This document shows, piece by piece, positions 60,951 through 64,000 of a DNA stretch of 64,000 nucleotides. The stretch is from NCBI GenBank assembly GCA_945870225.1, contig CAMBRF010000012.1:1-64000 (forward strand), in the 5' to 3' direction. Every line of letters begins with the position of its first letter. Position 1 is the stretch's first letter. Position numbers and translations under genes: made by a program. Origin of the DNA: PVC group bacterium. GTDB taxonomy: Bacteria; Verrucomicrobiota; Kiritimatiellia; CAIKKV01; CAITUY01. Below the pieces are notes generated by a model that was not told the DNA's origin, did no database searches, and saw only the letters and a program-made list of their open reading frames with translations.

Positions 60951-63941
60951 ATGATTTGTTCGGGGGGTCATTTTTTAAAAAGAGCCTGTTCCGGGGGAGT
61001 CGCGCCCCCGATGGCCGGGTTCTTTATTCTCTGGATGGCCCTTGTCCCTGCTTTTCTTCAGGGCGCCCCCGATGTTCCCAAGGTCATTACCGTCGGCGTT
61101 TCCTCCCAGGAACCGTTTGTCTACATCCGTAGCGAAGGCTCCGTGGTTAAAGGATTCCTACCGGATATCCTGAACTATGTGGCCGCCCAGAAGGGCTGGC
61201 AAATCCGTTACAGCCCGGGAACGGCCGCTGAAAATGCGGCGCGCCTCCAGCAGGGAGCCCTGGACTTGGTCCTCCCCGCCCCCTGGCCCAGCGAACTGAC
61301 CGGCCAGCAGGACTTCACCCGTGAGGGACTCGTTTCCTCCTGCGGGCATCTCTATACGGCGGAATCCATCCACATCGTCTCGCTGAGCGACCTGACCCGT
61401 AAAACCGTCGCCGTTGTCCGTGCCGACCCCCACTTCGAAAGATTCCGCGCCATGCTCGTGGAGGCCAAGGTACCGTGCGAGTTTGTCGTGCTGGACTCCT
61501 ACACCCAGGTCTTCGAATCCCTCGACCGCCGCCGCGTGGACGCCGGCCTGGTGGATCGCTTCTTTGGAGAGCGTTTTGCGAGTCATTACAATGTGACAGC
61601 CGCACCGATCACCTCGCCCATGGTGGAATTCAGGATGGCGGCGGCGCGCAACGGTAACGGAAAACTCATTGAAAGCATCGATTACTGGCAAACCGTCCTG
61701 AAGGCCGACCGGAAATCACTCTACTACACCTCCCTCCGACACTGGACCCAATACGATGAGATGCGTCTGCCGATCGTTATGGGCGGCGCCATCCTCGCGG
61801 TTGTCCTGGTGGCCGCCGCCCTGTTCGGTTTGTTCCGTTTGTTCCGGGCAAGCAAGACCCAAACCTTACGACTGGCCGCCGCCCATCACGAACTACGCAG
61901 AACCTACGAAGCGGCCGCCCAGAACGAGCAGGCCGCCGAGACCCAGAAAAACTGGTATAGCTCCTTGCTGAACAGCACGGAAGACATCATTCTCGTCCAC
62001 GGACTGGACGCCAAAAACAAGCCCTCGAAGTTTGTCGAGGCCAACCGCACGGCGTGCCACCGACTGGGATATAGCCGGGGCGAGTTGCTCGCCCTCACGC
62101 CGCAAGACATCGAGGTGATGTCCGATACCGGAGCCCAGGCGCCCTATGCCGCCCTCCTTAAAAACTGGAACAAGACGCCTCAGGCAGCGGCCGGCGACGC
62201 CCCGCCGATGCCGGCGGGCCTCTCCAGCGAAAGGGTCTACCGGACCAAATCCGGCAGCGAGATCCCGATGGAAGTCACCGTCCGCATCCTGGAATACGAG
62301 GGGCACCCCGTGGTGTTCTGCTGTGCCCATGACATCACCCTCCGCCGTGAAACACAGTTCGCCCTCAAGGAAAGCGAACGGCGTTTCCATGACTTTTTCG
62401 CCCGTTCACCCATCGGCATCGCCCTCTATGATGCCAGCCAGAAGTTGACGGACATCAACCCTTCCGCTCTCGGAATTGTCGGGGTCAGCGACCGAAGTCA
62501 TTTCCCGGCACTCTCCCTCTTTGAGTTGCCGGACATCAGCGAGGACTCCCGGCAAATGCTGCTCAAGGGCGGAACCGTCCGTTATGAGGCGGTCATGGAT
62601 TTCGACGAGGCGAAAACCGCCGAGCGCGTTCAGTCCACGCGTTCCGGGAAAAGTCATTTTGACATTCTGATCACCAACCTGGGGCTCGATCGCGATTTCA
62701 ACCCGAAAGGGTTCCTGGTCATGCTCCAGGATATCTCCGAACACCGTCACGCCGAGGAAGCGCTCCGGCAGAATGAGCGCCTTCTCCGGCAGGCTCACAA
62801 AATGGAGGCCATCGGCACCCTGGCTGGCGGCATCGCGCATGACTTCAACAATATCCTGACCCCCATCATCGGCTACACCGAAATCGCCCTCCTGACCTGC
62901 TCCGAGCAGGACTCCATTCGCGGCAATCTCGAACAGGTCCTCAAGGCAAGCCATCGCGCCAAGGATCTGGTCCGCCAGATTCTGGCCTTCAGTCGACAGA
63001 CCGAGGGCGAGACGAAACCGCTTCGGCTGGGTTCTGTCATCCAGGAAGTGATGACCCTCCTGCGCGGATCCCTCGGCCCGCGCATCCAAATTCAAGCCGA
63101 CATCAAAACCGAGCGCGACATCGTGCGCGCCGACCCGACACAACTGCATCAGGTTTTGATGAATCTAGGCACCAACGCCATGCACGCCATGCAGCGCACC
63201 GGAGGCGTTCTGGAGTATGGCCTGCACCTGATCACCGTGGATGGACGCACCAAGGGCCCGCTGGCCAGCCTGCGCCGGGGCCCCTATGTGGACATGACCA
63301 TCAAGGATACGGGAACCGGCATGGACCGCGCCACACTGGAGCGCATCTTCGAGCCATTCTTCACCACCAAGAAAAGCGGTGAAGGGACGGGCATGGGGTT
63401 GGCGGTTGTTCACGGAATCATCACCTCCTTGCACGGGGCCATTACCGTGGAAAGCGAACTCGGGAAGGGCACCACGTTTCATGTCGTACTCCCGCTCATG
63501 GATCAGGCCAATGTCATCCCCGCAGGACTGAACGAGCCGATCCAGCGGGGCACGGAACAGATCCTCTTCGTGGATGATGAGGCGGACATCGTCAACATGG
63601 TCAGCCAGATGTTGAAAAGCCTCGGCTACACCCCGGTCACCTGTCTTAAGAGTCAGGAGGCCCTGGCGCTTATCCGTGAAGACCCGAAGCGCTTTGCCCT
63701 CCTGATCACCGACCAGGTGATGCCCGGCATGACGGGAATGGAACTGGTGCGCGAGGCTCACCAGCTGCGCCCCGATTTACCCGTCCTGCTCTGCACGGGT
63801 TTCAGCAAGACGTTGTCGGATCACGAATTGCTCGACGGAGGGGTGAGTGAAATCCTGATGAAACCGATCGTGCTCCGTCAACTGGCCGAAGCCATCCGCC
63901 GGCTGATCAACAGCAAGCCTTCCGCTCCGAAACCGGCGTAA
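60951..63941 (+). CDS. Hybrid sensor histidine kinase with a periplasmic solute-binding domain
   Basis: Up to 996 residues. A signal peptide is followed by a SBP_bac_3-type periplasmic domain (about 45-265), a membrane helix (about 278-300), two PAS domains (about 335-600), HisKA with the phospho-His in AGGIAHDFNN (His630), a HATPase domain (DTGTGMDRATLERIFEPFF region) and a C-terminal receiver domain with phospho-Asp921 in LLITDQVMPGM. There is no output domain, so a separate regulator must act downstream. The start may be 61011 instead (preceded by GGGGAG), which also gives a signal peptide. The ligand is probably an amino acid or small acid. Confidence 0.9.
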   Translation: MICSGGHFLKRACSGGVAPPMAGFFILWMALVPAFLQGAPDVPKVITVGVSSQEPFVYIRSEGSVVKGFLPDILNYVAAQKGWQIRYSPGTAAENAARLQQGALDLVLPAPWPSELTGQQDFTREGLVSSCGHLYTAESIHIVSLSDLTRKTVAVVRADPHFERFRAMLVEAKVPCEFVVLDSYTQVFESLDRRRVDAGLVDRFFGERFASHYNVTAAPITSPMVEFRMAAARNGNGKLIESIDYWQTVLKADRKSLYYTSLRHWTQYDEMRLPIVMGGAILAVVLVAAALFGLFRLFRASKTQTLRLAAAHHELRRTYEAAAQNEQAAETQKNWYSSLLNSTEDIILVHGLDAKNKPSKFVEANRTACHRLGYSRGELLALTPQDIEVMSDTGAQAPYAALLKNWNKTPQAAAGDAPPMPAGLSSERVYRTKSGSEIPMEVTVRILEYEGHPVVFCCAHDITLRRETQFALKESERRFHDFFARSPIGIALYDASQKLTDINPSALGIVGVSDRSHFPALSLFELPDISEDSRQMLLKGGTVRYEAVMDFDEAKTAERVQSTRSGKSHFDILITNLGLDRDFNPKGFLVMLQDISEHRHAEEALRQNERLLRQAHKMEAIGTLAGGIAHDFNNILTPIIGYTEIALLTCSEQDSIRGNLEQVLKASHRAKDLVRQILAFSRQTEGETKPLRLGSVIQEVMTLLRGSLGPRIQIQADIKTERDIVRADPTQLHQVLMNLGTNAMHAMQRTGGVLEYGLHLITVDGRTKGPLASLRRGPYVDMTIKDTGTGMDRATLERIFEPFFTTKKSGEGTGMGLAVVHGIITSLHGAITVESELGKGTTFHVVLPLMDQANVIPAGLNEPIQRGTEQILFVDDEADIVNMVSQMLKSLGYTPVTCLKSQEALALIREDPKRFALLITDQVMPGMTGMELVREAHQLRPDLPVLLCTGFSKTLSDHELLDGGVSEILMKPIVLRQLAEAIRRLINSKPSAPKPA

Positions 63942-64000
63942 TCAACCCCGCCGCCTTAAAGCCAGAGTCCGCCTCGTTCTCCCGTCAGCACGCCCTCCCG

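Overview
The window looks like chromosomal DNA of an uncultured, probably anaerobic or fermentative, Gram-negative bacterium of the PVC superphylum. Kiritimatiellota, Lentisphaerota or a related Verrucomicrobiota lineage would fit best. This is an inference from gene content: an exosortase-type exopolysaccharide locus, a bacterial V/A-type ATPase operon with DUF2764, HydF/HydG [FeFe]-hydrogenase maturases, GTP-dependent PEP carboxykinase, an Akkermansia-like cobamide remodelling candidate, an encapsulin, and an unusual load of short interspersed repeats. There is no rRNA, and I recognised no tRNA, CRISPR array or transposase. Coding density is high apart from repeat-filled gaps.

Layout. 1-16 kb: a minus-strand exopolysaccharide/exosortase locus. 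In transcription order it holds pyrE, a GT4 glycosyltransferase, an outer-membrane beta-barrel, an exosortase fused to about 1000 residues of TPR repeats, a Wza-like export lipoprotein, a Wzc-like chain-length regulator/tyrosine kinase, an initiating sugar-phosphate transferase, an EpsI-like protein and a truncated GT2. The gaps between its last genes are packed with composite inverted repeats. 16.4-19.5 kb: comM, a GDP-mannose 3,5-epimerase-like gene and a bifunctional-nuclease-family gene. 19.6-26.9 kb: V/A-ATPase operon E-DUF2764-A-B-D-I-K, with Na+-type residues in the rotor subunit. 27-35.4 kb: a uroporphyrinogen-decarboxylase-like methyltransferase divergent from an AraC regulator, then hydF-wrbA, pckG and cstA. 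35.7-41.8 kb: crcB, a cbiR-like gene with cobU, a YhcH protein, hydG, a TM1266-type regulator and a GT-C membrane glycosyltransferase. 41.9-48.5 kb: a CHAD protein, a coupled DUF3570-apbE-thioredoxin-DUF4266 cluster, an FHA membrane protein and a GT2. 48.4-53.5 kb (minus): a second exosortase-family protein, a PFL/ACT pair, and a thioredoxin-DsbD-like/DUF1573 pair. 53.7-64 kb: a Gly-rich beta-helix surface protein, a secreted glycosidase-like protein, a LysM lipoprotein, an encapsulin with its ferritin-like cargo, an exosortase-locus-type AAA ATPase and a hybrid histidine kinase.

How it fits together. Much of the window serves the cell envelope: two exosortase-family enzymes, an exosortase-type ATPase, capsule or exopolysaccharide assembly, extracytoplasmic thiol and flavin chemistry, and large secreted proteins. 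The energy genes (V/A-ATPase, hydrogenase maturation, PEPCK, CstA) suggest a fermentative life with ion-gradient coupling. The most unusual observation is a set of repeat families whose hairpin stems change in a compensatory way from copy to copy while the loops stay constant. Further families of 6-9 bp-period sequence occur as inverted pairs, and two of these lie in frame inside a coding region.
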